DNA of 26,361 nt from JAWCLZ01 sp037443105 (GTDB lineage Archaea; Halobacteriota; JAWCLZ01). The notes under the pieces were generated by a model. It was not told where the DNA came from, made no database searches, and saw only the letters and a list, made by a program, of their open reading frames with translations. Location of the stretch: assembly GCA_037443105.1 (NCBI GenBank), contig JBBIOZ010000014.1, forward strand, positions 1-26,361, written 5' to 3'. The position numbers and the translations under genes are program-made. Within the stretch, counting starts at the first letter, position 1. Each line of letters begins with the position of its first letter. Below, piece by piece: positions 7,773 to 15,363 of this stretch.

Positions 7773-8126
7773 TCAGCCTGCTTTCATAGCACTTAATGCC
7801 TGCCTCAATTGCTCTTGAAGCTGTTTATATCTCGCTTGAATTCTCTCTTCCTGTTTCTCCAGAGTTTTCAATCTTAAAGTGTAGGTTTCCTTCTTCTCTG
7901 CTAGATCGCTTTTCACACTATTTTTATCAGTTTTAATCAGAAGCTCGCCAATGCTGCGGTAAATCACCGCATCATCGCTCAGCTTCTCAAGTTCCTCAAG
8001 GGCTCGCTCAGTTTCACGCAGTGTTAATTCAATTTGGGATTTCTGGGTTAAGATTGCCTGCACCTGCTGCTGAATCTGCTGCAGCTGGGCGATTTGATGC
8101 TGCACCTGTGGGGGTAGCTCTTCCAT
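7773..8126 (-). CDS. pfdB: Prefoldin beta subunit
   Basis: Subunit of the hexameric prefoldin chaperone that hands unfolded proteins to the thermosome. The 117-residue chain is an N-terminal coiled-coil helix rich in Gln (PPQVQHQIAQLQQIQQQVQA), the conserved hairpin segment ELEKLSDDAVIYRSIGELLIKTDK, and a C-terminal coiled-coil helix. I start it at the ATG at 8126, preceded by AAGGTGAT, rather than the upstream in-frame codon at 8159, which would overlap Pcc1 and add 11 atypical residues. It is translated between Pcc1 and DUF3194. Confidence 0.95.
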   Translation of the reverse strand: MEELPPQVQHQIAQLQQIQQQVQAILTQKSQIELTLRETERALEELEKLSDDAVIYRSIGELLIKTDKNSVKSDLAEKKETYTLRLKTLEKQEERIQARYKQLQEQLRQALSAMKAG

Positions 8127-8155
8127 ATTATCACCTTTATCTCTATGGATTCTTA

Positions 8156-8437
8156 TCACTTATGTTTAAACTTTGCCATGTCCCACGCTACTTTGAGCAG
8201 GCGAAGCCATGTATTCAATGCTGCTCTAAGCGATGTGAGATCGCTTGCATTTATATTCAGCTTGATTTTGCTATTCTCAAGCGAGATCGATATAGAGGTT
8301 CTTTCAGAGACCGCATCCTCGATTTCAGGTAAAAGGGATTTAAAGGCAATTGAAGTTGCTCCGTCTAAGTCAAATTCACATTCAACTTTATATTCAAGGT
8401 CTTCACCGTTGAATCCCAAGGATGTTTTTCCCTTCAT
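8156..8437 (-). CDS. pcc1: KEOPS complex subunit Pcc1
   Basis: Small dimerising subunit of KEOPS, which makes N6-threonylcarbamoyladenosine at position 37 of ANN-decoding tRNAs. The 93-residue protein has the Pcc1 fold pattern: two beta strands, a helix (IAFKSLLPEIEDA), a strand pair (SISISLENSKIKLNINASD), and the terminal helix with LRAALNTWLRLL. The annotated ATG overlaps the end of the Brix gene by 35 bp; a TTG at 8419 is an alternative start. Position between Brix and prefoldin beta is the usual archaeal order. Confidence 0.88.
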   Translation of the reverse strand: MKGKTSLGFNGEDLEYKVECEFDLDGATSIAFKSLLPEIEDAVSERTSISISLENSKIKLNINASDLTSLRAALNTWLRLLKVAWDMAKFKHK

Positions 8438-8897
8438 ATTTTATGCTGAAGATTTTTAACCTCAGCAGAAGCTTTTGATCTTCGATTTCACCCTCATAAA
8501 AGCTCAATGCTTTTTCTTCGACTAAAAGCATTCGCTTGCCTTCTTTGATTCCATTTAATTCCAGCCCTAAAATCTGGCTGAGGCGCTGCGCTAGCTTTCC
8601 CTCTCCAGCGAGGGTCAATTCTCTTGGGAAAAAACGCGCTTTGGTTACCCTGCTAACTGCAATGTGCAGCGAAAGCAAGCAATTCCCCATCGCATCGTAG
8701 AAAGCTAAACTGCCTGGAGCACCGTAGAACCCGCCCACTATTAACACGTGCTTATGTCCCTTTTCAACAGCTCGAGCGAAGACCTCACGAGTGCTAGCTT
8801 TGCCTCGATTGATATACTCAGCCTGCAGAAGTCTTGCAAGCAATTTGCAAAGAATGCGCGTTCGCTGGCTTGGGTCTCGAGTACTTGTTATAAGCAT
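8403..8897 (-). CDS. Brix-domain ribosome biogenesis protein (Imp4-like)
   Basis: Single-domain archaeal Brix protein predicted to bind rRNA and assist ribosomal subunit assembly. The start of the domain, MLITSTRDPSQRTR, is diagnostic, followed by the LARLL helix, GKASTREVF and the middle segment HVLIVGGFYGAPGSLAFYD. I use ATG at 8897, which has GGAG a few bases before it, over the TTG at 8912; either overlaps or abuts the DUF89 stop. About 165 residues, typical of archaea, so the eukaryotic extensions are absent. The next gene, Pcc1, begins inside its 3' end. Confidence 0.9.
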   Translation of the reverse strand: MLITSTRDPSQRTRILCKLLARLLQAEYINRGKASTREVFARAVEKGHKHVLIVGGFYGAPGSLAFYDAMGNCLLSLHIAVSRVTKARFFPRELTLAGEGKLAQRLSQILGLELNGIKEGKRMLLVEEKALSFYEGEIEDQKLLLRLKIFSIKYEGKNILGIQR

Positions 8898-8904
8898 TTT
8901 GCTC

Positions 8905-9795
8905 CTACTCAATCAACTTAGCAATATTCAATCCCTTGCCTACGCCCAGGGATTCTGCAATTGGAATACATTTTGTCCTCAGCAAATATGCGATGGGCTT
9001 GAAATCATATTCCGTCATGGATTCATAGTTAGCCATTCCCTTGCTTATAATCAGCGTAGCCTTTCTCATCGCATTGAGCAGCTCCATTGGAATGGTTTCT
9101 ATGTCGATGCCCACAGCTCCACTCCCGGTTGTGAGCAGTTCATCAACTTTGCTATCAATACCAGCTTCAAGTGCATCCTCAAGAGTGGCATCGGTTAAAA
9201 TCGGCTCGCCTCTAACCACAAATGTGATTCTGCTCTCTGGATTTATGCGCTTTATTTGCTCCACCACCAGCGCGTCGAAGTATATTTCCCCGCAGTTATC
9301 CGCTAAATAAACCACGCGATCGAGCAATTTGATCATGCGTGGAGTGTCATCCACGCCCAAGCCCTGTCTAAATGCCCCACGCATATAGCTCTCAAAATTT
9401 GCATCCTCCACCACTAATCCTTGCACGCCAAAGTCAAAGGAGTTTCCAATTATTGAGAGCAAAACCGCCCTTCTAAACGCCTCCTGCTTATCCTTCGTTG
9501 AATTTATGAGCCTTCGAGCAAGAGGAACATTTTTCCTCGCCACTTCATTGCTTATTCGCTTTTTCTCTTTATAGGGATCTGAATCGCCAAGAGCTTCATA
9601 TACTGCTCTATGCACTTTGGTTGAAAGTTTAACAGCTACAGAGTTTTCATTCAAGCCCTCGCTCAAATACTTTAAAGCAGCTTTCACGGCTTTCAATTGC
9701 AACTTAGGGTCTTTGGTGGAGAGCTCAATTTCATAAAAAACTCTTGAAAGCAAGCAGGGTGCACATCTTGGCGATGTTTTCAATGATTCCACCAA
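8905..9795 (-). CDS. DUF89 (ARMT1-like) damage-control phosphatase family
   Basis: Member of the DUF89 family, metal-dependent phosphatases proposed to hydrolyse damaged or misplaced phosphometabolites. Archaeal subfamily features are present: N-terminal CAPC (CxxC), GNSFDFGV, the metal-site DNCGEIYFD with its conserved Asp and Asn, and KGMANYE near the C terminus. 296 residues is normal. It is the first gene of the minus-strand run and faces a coiled-coil gene across a 112-bp divergent intergenic region, so a promoter for the run should lie upstream of 9795. Confidence 0.88.
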   Translation of the reverse strand: MVESLKTSPRCAPCLLSRVFYEIELSTKDPKLQLKAVKAALKYLSEGLNENSVAVKLSTKVHRAVYEALGDSDPYKEKKRISNEVARKNVPLARRLINSTKDKQEAFRRAVLLSIIGNSFDFGVQGLVVEDANFESYMRGAFRQGLGVDDTPRMIKLLDRVVYLADNCGEIYFDALVVEQIKRINPESRITFVVRGEPILTDATLEDALEAGIDSKVDELLTTGSGAVGIDIETIPMELLNAMRKATLIISKGMANYESMTEYDFKPIAYLLRTKCIPIAESLGVGKGLNIAKLIE

Positions 9796-9907
9796 GCCAG
9801 ATATATTGCGTCTTTTATCTATCTATAGATTATGGTATGAAATTACTCGAAATATACTAGAAATACAAAGAGATAAATCAATTGAGGTCTATTAGATATC
9901 GATCGCT
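9796..9907. promoter_or_regulatory. Divergent intergenic promoter region
   Basis: AT-rich 112 bp separating the minus-strand run from the plus-strand coiled-coil/glycosyltransferase pair. It contains the palindrome ATCTATAGAT around 9820-9831 and AAATATACTAG around 9850-9860, either of which could be TATA elements. Which one serves which direction cannot be fixed by eye. Confidence 0.4.
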
Positions 9908-10240
9908 ATGACCGGGAAAAATGAGATGAGCCTCAGGGATTTGAAGGAATATATAGATGATATACAGGAAAAGCTTGAGGAGCTTCATAGGGAGTTAATG
10001 GAGGTAAAAGCTCAGATCGCAGAGAAGCGGGAAAAACCAAGGGAAGAAACCTTTGAGGAGAGTTTGAAGAAATTCAAAGAGGGAGCAATTTCACTTGCTG
10101 CATTCACCTATAGCATTGCAGATGAGGTTTTGAAAAATATTGAAAAAAAAGCGAAAGAGGGTTTTGAGAAAAGGGGGAAAGAAGCTAGGGAACGATTGGC
10201 TGCTGAGCTTGAAGAAATAGCGAAAAAACTCAGAAGGTGA
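9908..10240 (+). CDS. Coiled-coil hypothetical protein, 110 aa
   Basis: Not recognised as a named family. Residues 8-45 form a heptad-rich acidic coiled coil (LKEYIDDIQEKLEELHREL), followed by a short hydrophobic patch (AISLAAFTYSIADEVL) and a very basic/acidic helical tail ending EEIAKKLRR. No signal or membrane span. It ends 9 bp before the glycosyltransferase start, so the two are probably co-transcribed. An ATG at 9926 is a possible alternative start. Confidence 0.6.
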   Translation: MTGKNEMSLRDLKEYIDDIQEKLEELHRELMEVKAQIAEKREKPREETFEESLKKFKEGAISLAAFTYSIADEVLKNIEKKAKEGFEKRGKEARERLAAELEEIAKKLRR

Positions 10241-10249
10241 GGAGAAATA

Positions 10250-11434
10250 TTGGAAAGCCTTAAGATTGCAATGTTTAGTTGGGAGAGCCAGCATTCAGTG
10301 AAAGTGGGTGGAATCTCGCCGCATGTTACGGAGCTCTCAGAGACTCTCGTAAGAAAAGGCCACGAGGTGCATATCTTCACTAGAATAGGATTTAAAAGCA
10401 AGTATGAAGTTATAAATGGAGTTCACTACCAGAGAGTGGAACACGACCAAAGCGGTGGAATAGTTATCCAGATGGATCGAATGTGCAACGCAATGATCCA
10501 TCGTTTTGAAGCCGTGGAAAGAGAGGTTAGATTTGATGTGTTGCACTGCCACGACTGGCATCCAGTGATGGCTTTGAGTCATTTAAAAAAGCATAAGCGC
10601 TATCCCTATGTAATGACCTTTCATAGTACTGAATGGGGGCGAAATGGCAATACCTTTGGCACTTGGTGGGAATCAAGGGAAATAGCCCATAGAGAATGGC
10701 TCGGGGGATATGAGTCTTCACAGGTCATTGTTACCTCTCAAAATTTAAAAAAAGAGGTGCAATTTCTCTATCAAATCCCAGATTACAAGTTGAATATAAT
10801 ACCAAATGGAATTGTACCGGGAAGAGTTAGAAGAAATCTAGACCCTGGGCGAGTAAAGGAGAGATATGGTATTCATCCTCTGGCTCCACTTATTTTATTC
10901 ATCGGCAGAATGCAGCATCAAAAAGGCCCTGACCTCTTGGTGGAGGCCATACCTCACGTTTTGAAGCATAGATGGGACGCAAAATTTATCTTCGTTGGCG
11001 AGGGCGATCTCAGGGCTTATTGCGAGCATAGAGCATTTCAACTCGGTGCTCAGCATGCATGCAGATTCACAGGCTACTTAAGCGATGAAGAATGCATTGA
11101 GCTACTGAATGCCTGCGATTTGGTTGTTGTACCAAGTCGAAATGAGCCATTTGGCATTGTGGTGCTGGAAGCTTGGGATGCTGGGAAGCCTGTGATCGGC
11201 ACCGATGTTGTTGAATTGATCGATAACTTCAGGAATGGAATTAAAGCATATATCTCCCCTGAATCCATTGCTTGGTGCATAAACCACGTGATTGATAATC
11301 CTGAGTATCTAAGGCGAATGGGAGAAGAGGGGAGGAGGGATGTTGAAAGGCTTTATGACTGGAATACCATCGCTGATGACACCCTAGATGTTTATCGCCA
11401 TACTTATTTAGAACCGGATGAATCTCATTTTTGA
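10250..11434 (+). CDS. Glycosyltransferase family 4 (glycogen/starch synthase-like)
   Basis: Cytoplasmic retaining GT-B glycosyltransferase. The N-terminal domain shows KVGGISPHVTELSETL (glycine-rich loop) and the VLHCHDWHP strand found in glycogen/starch-synthase-like GT4 enzymes. The C-terminal domain opens with LILFIGRMQHQKGPDLL and carries the nucleotide-sugar-binding EPFGIVVLE (E-x7-E) motif. 394 residues. The start is a TTG with GGTGAGGAG upstream; the first strand LKIAMFSWE follows at once, so no later start fits. Donor and acceptor sugars cannot be read from sequence. It is paired with the coiled-coil gene upstream and overlaps the Cys-containing small gene downstream. Confidence 0.88.
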   Translation: MESLKIAMFSWESQHSVKVGGISPHVTELSETLVRKGHEVHIFTRIGFKSKYEVINGVHYQRVEHDQSGGIVIQMDRMCNAMIHRFEAVEREVRFDVLHCHDWHPVMALSHLKKHKRYPYVMTFHSTEWGRNGNTFGTWWESREIAHREWLGGYESSQVIVTSQNLKKEVQFLYQIPDYKLNIIPNGIVPGRVRRNLDPGRVKERYGIHPLAPLILFIGRMQHQKGPDLLVEAIPHVLKHRWDAKFIFVGEGDLRAYCEHRAFQLGAQHACRFTGYLSDEECIELLNACDLVVVPSRNEPFGIVVLEAWDAGKPVIGTDVVELIDNFRNGIKAYISPESIAWCINHVIDNPEYLRRMGEEGRRDVERLYDWNTIADDTLDVYRHTYLEPDESHF

Positions 11435-11667
11435 GAATCAAGTATGAGAATTTGAGCGATAAAATAAATTATAGAGCAGTGAAAATTCATTTGGATATGC
11501 TTGGGATGGCACTTGCACCTCAAATTAAAAAAAGCTGCCTATATTACAAGGTCTGTCAAAATGCAGCGCAAGAATGCAAGGTTGAGAATCAAACCTATGA
11601 ATTTCGCCCCTCCTGCTTTGTTCCCAAGAAAACGATGAATCTGCTCAGCGACTTCCATCGCTTTTGA
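11431..11667 (+). CDS. Small four-cysteine hypothetical protein, 78 aa
   Basis: Not recognised. It begins on a TTG that overlaps the glycosyltransferase stop. The C-terminal half holds C36, C42, C49 and C62 (CLYYKVC, ECK, SCF), which could bind a metal or Fe-S cluster. It converges with the DUF488 gene, overlapping it by 23 bp at the 3' ends. The start codon is uncertain; ATG codons occur further in. Confidence 0.5.
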   Translation: MRIKYENLSDKINYRAVKIHLDMLGMALAPQIKKSCLYYKVCQNAAQECKVENQTYEFRPSCFVPKKTMNLLSDFHRF

Positions 11668-12079
11668 AGTTCAGTAAACTCCGCTGCCCGAGCTCAATGA
11701 TATGCTCAACATTCACGCCCATTTGCTCAAGCAATTGAGATAGCTGCCAGCGGTGGCACTGCTTAGGTTTCTTTTCAGCGCACATTATAGCTAAATTTTC
11801 ACCGGTTTCTTGAGCTGCTTTGATTTTTCTGATCAAATTTGAAAATCCTCTTTTAAACGCCTCTCCTCGAAACTGTTGAAATTCGCCCAGCTCAGGCGAG
11901 TGAGTATATTTTATTTTATTGGCTCTTAAAATGCGCTCTAAATTGCCTTTATTAAACTGCTCGAATAGCGACTCTGGATAGGATCGAATATCTATGACCT
12001 CTGAGATCCTATACTGCGCGAGCAGTGTTAGAAATTGCTCCACGCTTCGATTCCCGTGTCCAATTGTGAAGCAGCGCAT
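11645..12079 (-). CDS. DUF488 family protein
   Basis: 144-residue DUF488 protein. Diagnostic segments are the N-terminal TIGHGNRSVEQF, VIDIRSYPES, and C-terminal CAEKKPKQCHR with its paired cysteines and histidine. The family is widespread in bacteria and archaea with no settled function. The gene lies 46 bp downstream of UbiA on the same strand. That gap contains a TATA-like TTTATAT and a pair of 10-bp direct repeats, so it may have its own promoter. Confidence 0.88.
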   Translation of the reverse strand: MRCFTIGHGNRSVEQFLTLLAQYRISEVIDIRSYPESLFEQFNKGNLERILRANKIKYTHSPELGEFQQFRGEAFKRGFSNLIRKIKAAQETGENLAIMCAEKKPKQCHRWQLSQLLEQMGVNVEHIIELGQRSLLNFKSDGSR

Positions 12080-12095
12080 CAGTTTTAATAAAGCT

Positions 12096-12126
12096 ATGGA
12101 GATATAAATAGTTTAAATGGAGATAT
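12096..12126. repeat. Two 10-bp direct repeats upstream of DUF488
   Basis: ATGGAGATAT occurs at 12096-12105 and again at 12117-12126, 21 bp apart (about two helical turns), flanking a TATA-like TTTATAT (minus strand). The spacing on one DNA face suggests a regulator-binding site; chance in AT-rich DNA is possible. Confidence 0.45.
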
Positions 12127-13046
12127 TAAATGAGGCAATCAAATGCCATTTTCAAGCAGACAGCTAGAATAAATTCTCCATCAACTAAAATATCCCGAGC
12201 AATTTTTCTAACTCTGGGTTCAATTCCTCTAGCTGATTTTGTTAGGAAGGAGATGTAGGTTAAACCAGCTAGCCAACATGTGAATAGAATTATAAATTGT
12301 GAGCTGATGAAATATAACATTGCAATCAATATCCAGAGGTGGATGGAGTGATGCAGAATTTGAAGAATATTTTTTGACTTTCTCTCGCCCCAGTGAACTG
12401 GCAGAGTTTTGAGTCCAGCGATTGCATCACCTTCAACATCTCTGAAATCATATATAATTGTATTAATAAAACTCTTGACTGTGAAGAAGGTGAAAATTGA
12501 AAATAGTGCTAATGCATCTTTTGACCACCGCTGAGCAATAGCAGCAATATTTATCCCCCAAGTCAAAGCCACAACGAGATTTTTAAACCCTAGGTTGCCT
12601 TTTAGTTTAAAGCTATAAATTCCCAGCCGCACACCATTGCTGTAGAAGTAGCCAATTAAAAATGGTAAGAAGGCAACAAAGAGCAGGCCAAATTGAGCAA
12701 ATAAATACGCTCCGGCTAAGAGAGCAAGAATGCTAATTAAAATCGCTATATGTTTATTCGAAGAGCCAAGTTCCCTTCGATTAATTCTATCCTCTTCGCA
12801 TCCCAAGCTTCGATCCAGAGTATAAGTGGCGTAGATTATCAGAAAACCAGCGAGATATATAGTTAAATTTGACTCTACATTGAGCAGGAGAAAAGATATA
12901 TGAAGTCTGCACGCTCCTGAAACTGCAACTACGATGGAGGCGCTTAAGAGTCTCAAAGTAGAAATATATTTCAAATTTTTGAAAATTTCATATTTGAAGG
13001 CTTGAATATTAGCTTGAGCGGTCTCCATAAAATTCCCATCCACCAA
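12126..13046 (-). CDS. UbiA-family prenyltransferase
   Basis: Integral membrane prenyltransferase; relatives attach isoprenoid chains to aromatic rings (quinones, haem) or to geranylgeranylglyceryl phosphate. The first Asp-rich site is YTLDRSLGCEEDRINRRE and the second is YDFRDVEGDAIAGLKTLP, the expected metal/diphosphate-binding pair. Several hydrophobic spans (for example IAILISILALLAGAYLF and FLPFLIGYFY) support a multi-pass protein of about 300 residues. GTG at 13046 is used; ATG at 13028 is an alternative. The substrate is unknown: quinone synthesis or archaeal lipid synthesis are both possible. It is divergent from the regulator pair across 126 bp. Confidence 0.87.
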   Translation of the reverse strand: MVDGNFMETAQANIQAFKYEIFKNLKYISTLRLLSASIVVAVSGACRLHISFLLLNVESNLTIYLAGFLIIYATYTLDRSLGCEEDRINRRELGSSNKHIAILISILALLAGAYLFAQFGLLFVAFLPFLIGYFYSNGVRLGIYSFKLKGNLGFKNLVVALTWGINIAAIAQRWSKDALALFSIFTFFTVKSFINTIIYDFRDVEGDAIAGLKTLPVHWGERKSKNILQILHHSIHLWILIAMLYFISSQFIILFTCWLAGLTYISFLTKSARGIEPRVRKIARDILVDGEFILAVCLKMAFDCLI

Positions 13047-13073
13047 CTCCCATTTTTAAAATTACTTTGTTAT

Positions 13074-13110
13074 ATTTCAAACTGATAAAAAATTTCAAAT
13101 ACATTGAAAT
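13074..13110. promoter_or_regulatory. Palindromic operator candidate upstream of the regulators
   Basis: ATTTCAA occurs at 13074-13080 and 13092-13098 (18 bp apart), and its inverse TTGAAAT at 13104-13110. The last two form a perfect 7-5-7 inverted repeat, ATTTCAAATACATTGAAAT. It lies between the divergent UbiA and regulator genes, just upstream of a TATA-like ATATTTAAAATAAAA (about 13139-13153). TTGAAAT recurs once upstream of the response-regulator gene (14867-14873). Autoregulation is a reasonable inference. Confidence 0.5.
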
Positions 13111-13161
13111 TATAAAATAATACTTTAAATTAAGTAAAATATTTAAAATAAAAAGCTCATT

Positions 13162-13540
13162 AAAAAATTGCTATGAAGGTTGATTTGCTGAGTTTAATTT
13201 CTTATTCGGAGAAGAGGAAGAATCTTTTGATACTGCTTCAAGAAGGGCCTAAGACTTTGAGTGAGATTAAAAGCCGGTTAAGAGTAACAGCGACAGGTAT
13301 GCTTCCTCAGATAAGAAAGTTGGAGAAAAGAAACCTTGTTAAGCAGGTGAAGAAAGAATATATGCTGACGGAACTTGGGGAAGTAATTACTATGTATTTT
13401 ACGCCTTTAATTAAAACTTTGAGGGTAATAGAGGATAATGAAGAATTTTGGGCTACCCACGATTTGAGTGCAATTCCGCTCCACTTGCTCAAAAGAATAA
13501 GTGAACTGGGAGAATGCAAACTGGTGGAAAGCAGCCTGAA
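13162..13540 (+). repeat. 379-bp perfect direct repeat, copy 1
   Basis: Begins 11 bp before the start codon of the first regulator and ends after its codon 122. I compared it base by base with copy 2 (13990-14368, offset 828 bp) and found no difference, including synonymous positions. Identity stops abruptly at both ends. Confidence 0.93.
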
Positions 13541-13967
13541 GGACTGGTTCGATGTGCATAAGCCATTTATTGAGAATTTGATGAAGTCGAAGTGGATCGT
13601 TGGAATCTCACCAGCATATCACCCTGAATATCCACCATTTTTCCGAAAACTAGGAGAAAGTGGAATTCCTCTTTCCTTGATTTTCACAAAAGTAGTCTTC
13701 GAAAGACTCAAAAGGGACTATGGAGGGGAAGAGCTCCAGCAATTCCTGAAACTGGAGAACGTGAAACTATTCGTTTCCAATCAAAACATAAGATTGGCGA
13801 GTGCCACCACTGATTGCTTTTTCTCCCTATCGCTTTTCTTCAAAGATGGAGGCTATGACTCAGAAAGAGATCTATACAGCTTTGAACCCTCGGCAGTAAA
13901 TTGGGGCAGAGAACTTTTCGAGTACTATCTCAAGGGTGCAGAGCAAATAACAAAGCTAATAAAGTAG
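13173..13967 (+). CDS. FilR1-type (DUF1724) winged-helix transcriptional regulator 1
   Basis: Two-domain archaeal regulator. Residues 1-85 are an ArsR-like winged helix (LLILLQEGPKTLSEIKSRL, then LRVTATGMLPQIRKLEKRNL as recognition helix, and VKKEYMLTELGEVI as wing). Residues about 120-260 form the FilR1/DUF1724 sensor half with conserved TTDCFFSLSLFFKDGGYD and DLYSFEPSAVNWG. FilR1 proteins regulate filament formation and methanogenesis-related genes in some methanogens; the ligand is unknown. No Shine-Dalgarno is seen and a TATA-like element lies about 25-35 bp upstream, so the mRNA is probably leaderless. The first 122 codons are identical to the downstream paralogue, which starts 33 bp after this stop. 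Confidence 0.87.
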   Translation: MKVDLLSLISYSEKRKNLLILLQEGPKTLSEIKSRLRVTATGMLPQIRKLEKRNLVKQVKKEYMLTELGEVITMYFTPLIKTLRVIEDNEEFWATHDLSAIPLHLLKRISELGECKLVESSLKDWFDVHKPFIENLMKSKWIVGISPAYHPEYPPFFRKLGESGIPLSLIFTKVVFERLKRDYGGEELQQFLKLENVKLFVSNQNIRLASATTDCFFSLSLFFKDGGYDSERDLYSFEPSAVNWGRELFEYYLKGAEQITKLIK

Positions 13968-13989
13968 AATTTAATTGCAATATGAAGGG

Positions 13990-14368
13990 AAAAAATTGCT
14001 ATGAAGGTTGATTTGCTGAGTTTAATTTCTTATTCGGAGAAGAGGAAGAATCTTTTGATACTGCTTCAAGAAGGGCCTAAGACTTTGAGTGAGATTAAAA
14101 GCCGGTTAAGAGTAACAGCGACAGGTATGCTTCCTCAGATAAGAAAGTTGGAGAAAAGAAACCTTGTTAAGCAGGTGAAGAAAGAATATATGCTGACGGA
14201 ACTTGGGGAAGTAATTACTATGTATTTTACGCCTTTAATTAAAACTTTGAGGGTAATAGAGGATAATGAAGAATTTTGGGCTACCCACGATTTGAGTGCA
14301 ATTCCGCTCCACTTGCTCAAAAGAATAAGTGAACTGGGAGAATGCAAACTGGTGGAAAGCAGCCTGAA
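13990..14368 (+). repeat. 379-bp perfect direct repeat, copy 2
   Basis: Second copy of the segment at 13162-13540, beginning 11 bp before the start codon of the second regulator and ending after its codon 122. Directly following bases differ from copy 1 and the encoded proteins fall to roughly 40% identity. Confidence 0.93.
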
Positions 14369-14807
14369 TAGTATTTATGAGCTTCGCGCTGAGTATATGG
14401 AAAATATAGCAAAGTCCAATAAAGTTTCAGGGATTTTACCAGTCTATCATCCAATGCACCTTCCCTTCTTCTTAAAAATTGCTGAAAGAGGCGTTGATAT
14501 CGCTCTCATATATACCCGGGATGTTATTGAACGCATGCAAAATGAAAATCCAGAGCAGTTGAAGAGATATATAGATTTAAAAAACGCGAAGATGTTCATC
14601 TCAAGCGAAGAGATCAAACTTGCAAATGTTACAACAGATTGCTTTTTCTCTCTATCGCTTTTTTACAAGAATGGAGATTATGATCATCAGCGAGATCTCT
14701 ATAGCTATGAGCCCTCTGCCATAAAATGGGGCTCAGAACTCTTTGAATACTATTTAAAAAAAGCCAGCGATTTCACCAGCTTTGAATTCACAACTCAAGC
14801 ATTATAA
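14001..14807 (+). CDS. FilR1-type (DUF1724) winged-helix transcriptional regulator 2
   Basis: Paralogue of the preceding regulator, 268 residues. Residues 1-122 are identical to it; residues 123-205, where an effector pocket would sit, are diverged (NSIYELRAEYMENIAKSN here against KDWFDVHKPFIENLMKSK there), and similarity rises again at TTDCFFSLSLFYKNGDYD and DLYSYEPSAIKWG. It also has a C-terminal tail of about 10 residues not present in the first. With the same DNA-binding half and a different sensor half, the pair should bind the same DNA sites in response to different signals, and could form heterodimers. The 33-bp gap makes co-transcription likely. Confidence 0.87.
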   Translation: MKVDLLSLISYSEKRKNLLILLQEGPKTLSEIKSRLRVTATGMLPQIRKLEKRNLVKQVKKEYMLTELGEVITMYFTPLIKTLRVIEDNEEFWATHDLSAIPLHLLKRISELGECKLVESSLNSIYELRAEYMENIAKSNKVSGILPVYHPMHLPFFLKIAERGVDIALIYTRDVIERMQNENPEQLKRYIDLKNAKMFISSEEIKLANVTTDCFFSLSLFYKNGDYDHQRDLYSYEPSAIKWGSELFEYYLKKASDFTSFEFTTQAL

Positions 14808-14809
14808 AG

Positions 14810-14828
14810 CCATTAAAATTTTTAATGG
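14810..14828 (+). terminator. Hairpin plus T-tract after the regulators
   Basis: CCATTAAA and TTTAATGG form an 8-bp stem with a 3-nt loop, followed about 15 bp later by a run of seven T. It could end the regulator transcript; a second operator is the alternative. Confidence 0.45.
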
Positions 14829-14897
14829 ATTAAAAATATGTATTCTTTTTTTAAAATATAATTAATTGAAATTTAAAAAGGCAAATCGGGAAATTCA

Positions 14898-15299
14898 ATG
14901 AGCAAGAAAAAAATAATGATCATTGAGGATGATGAAGAATTAAGAGAACTCTACACAGCTATGTTGGAGGAGAGCTATTGCGTAATCGCAGCAGACAGCG
15001 GTAAGCAATGCTTGGGAAAAATCAGAATTGAAAAACCAGATGTAATTCTACTGGACATTTTAATGCCAGATATGAATGGCTGGCTGATTTTAAAAAGAAT
15101 AAAGGAAAACCCAGAAACGCGGGATATACAAGTGATCATCCTCTCCGCATTAATGCCTGAAGTGAGTGCACTTGATAATGAGATTGCAGGCTACTTGGTA
15201 AAGCCTGTTTCAAAGCAAATGCTTGCACGCGCAATAGAGAGCGCATATAAATTGAGGGCTCTCGTAACAGCTGAAAATCGAACAATTAACGGCATATAG
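14898..15299 (+). CDS. Stand-alone response-regulator receiver (CheY-like)
   Basis: Single receiver domain of 133 residues with no output domain. The acidic pair D11-D12, phosphoacceptor D53 (VILLDILMPDMNG), switch S83 (VIILSALMP) and K102 (GYLVKPVS) are all present, so phosphorylation should be possible. No histidine kinase is in the window. It follows the FilR1-type regulators after a candidate terminator, and an AT-rich region with AAAATATAATT and a TTGAAAT half-site precedes it. It could be an unlinked two-component output or a signal relay to the neighbouring regulators; the latter is only proximity. Confidence 0.9.
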   Translation: MSKKKIMIIEDDEELRELYTAMLEESYCVIAADSGKQCLGKIRIEKPDVILLDILMPDMNGWLILKRIKENPETRDIQVIILSALMPEVSALDNEIAGYLVKPVSKQMLARAIESAYKLRALVTAENRTINGI

Positions 15300-15363
15300 T
15301 ACTCCAAGGGAATGGTAGGATCCAAGTGAATGAAGGGGGACCCTAGATTATTTATGCCTAATT

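Noticed and set aside
13990..14368. Insertion sequence or transposon as source of the 379-bp repeat
   Set aside because: No transposase, terminal inverted repeats or target duplications; the repeat matches a protein domain boundary instead.
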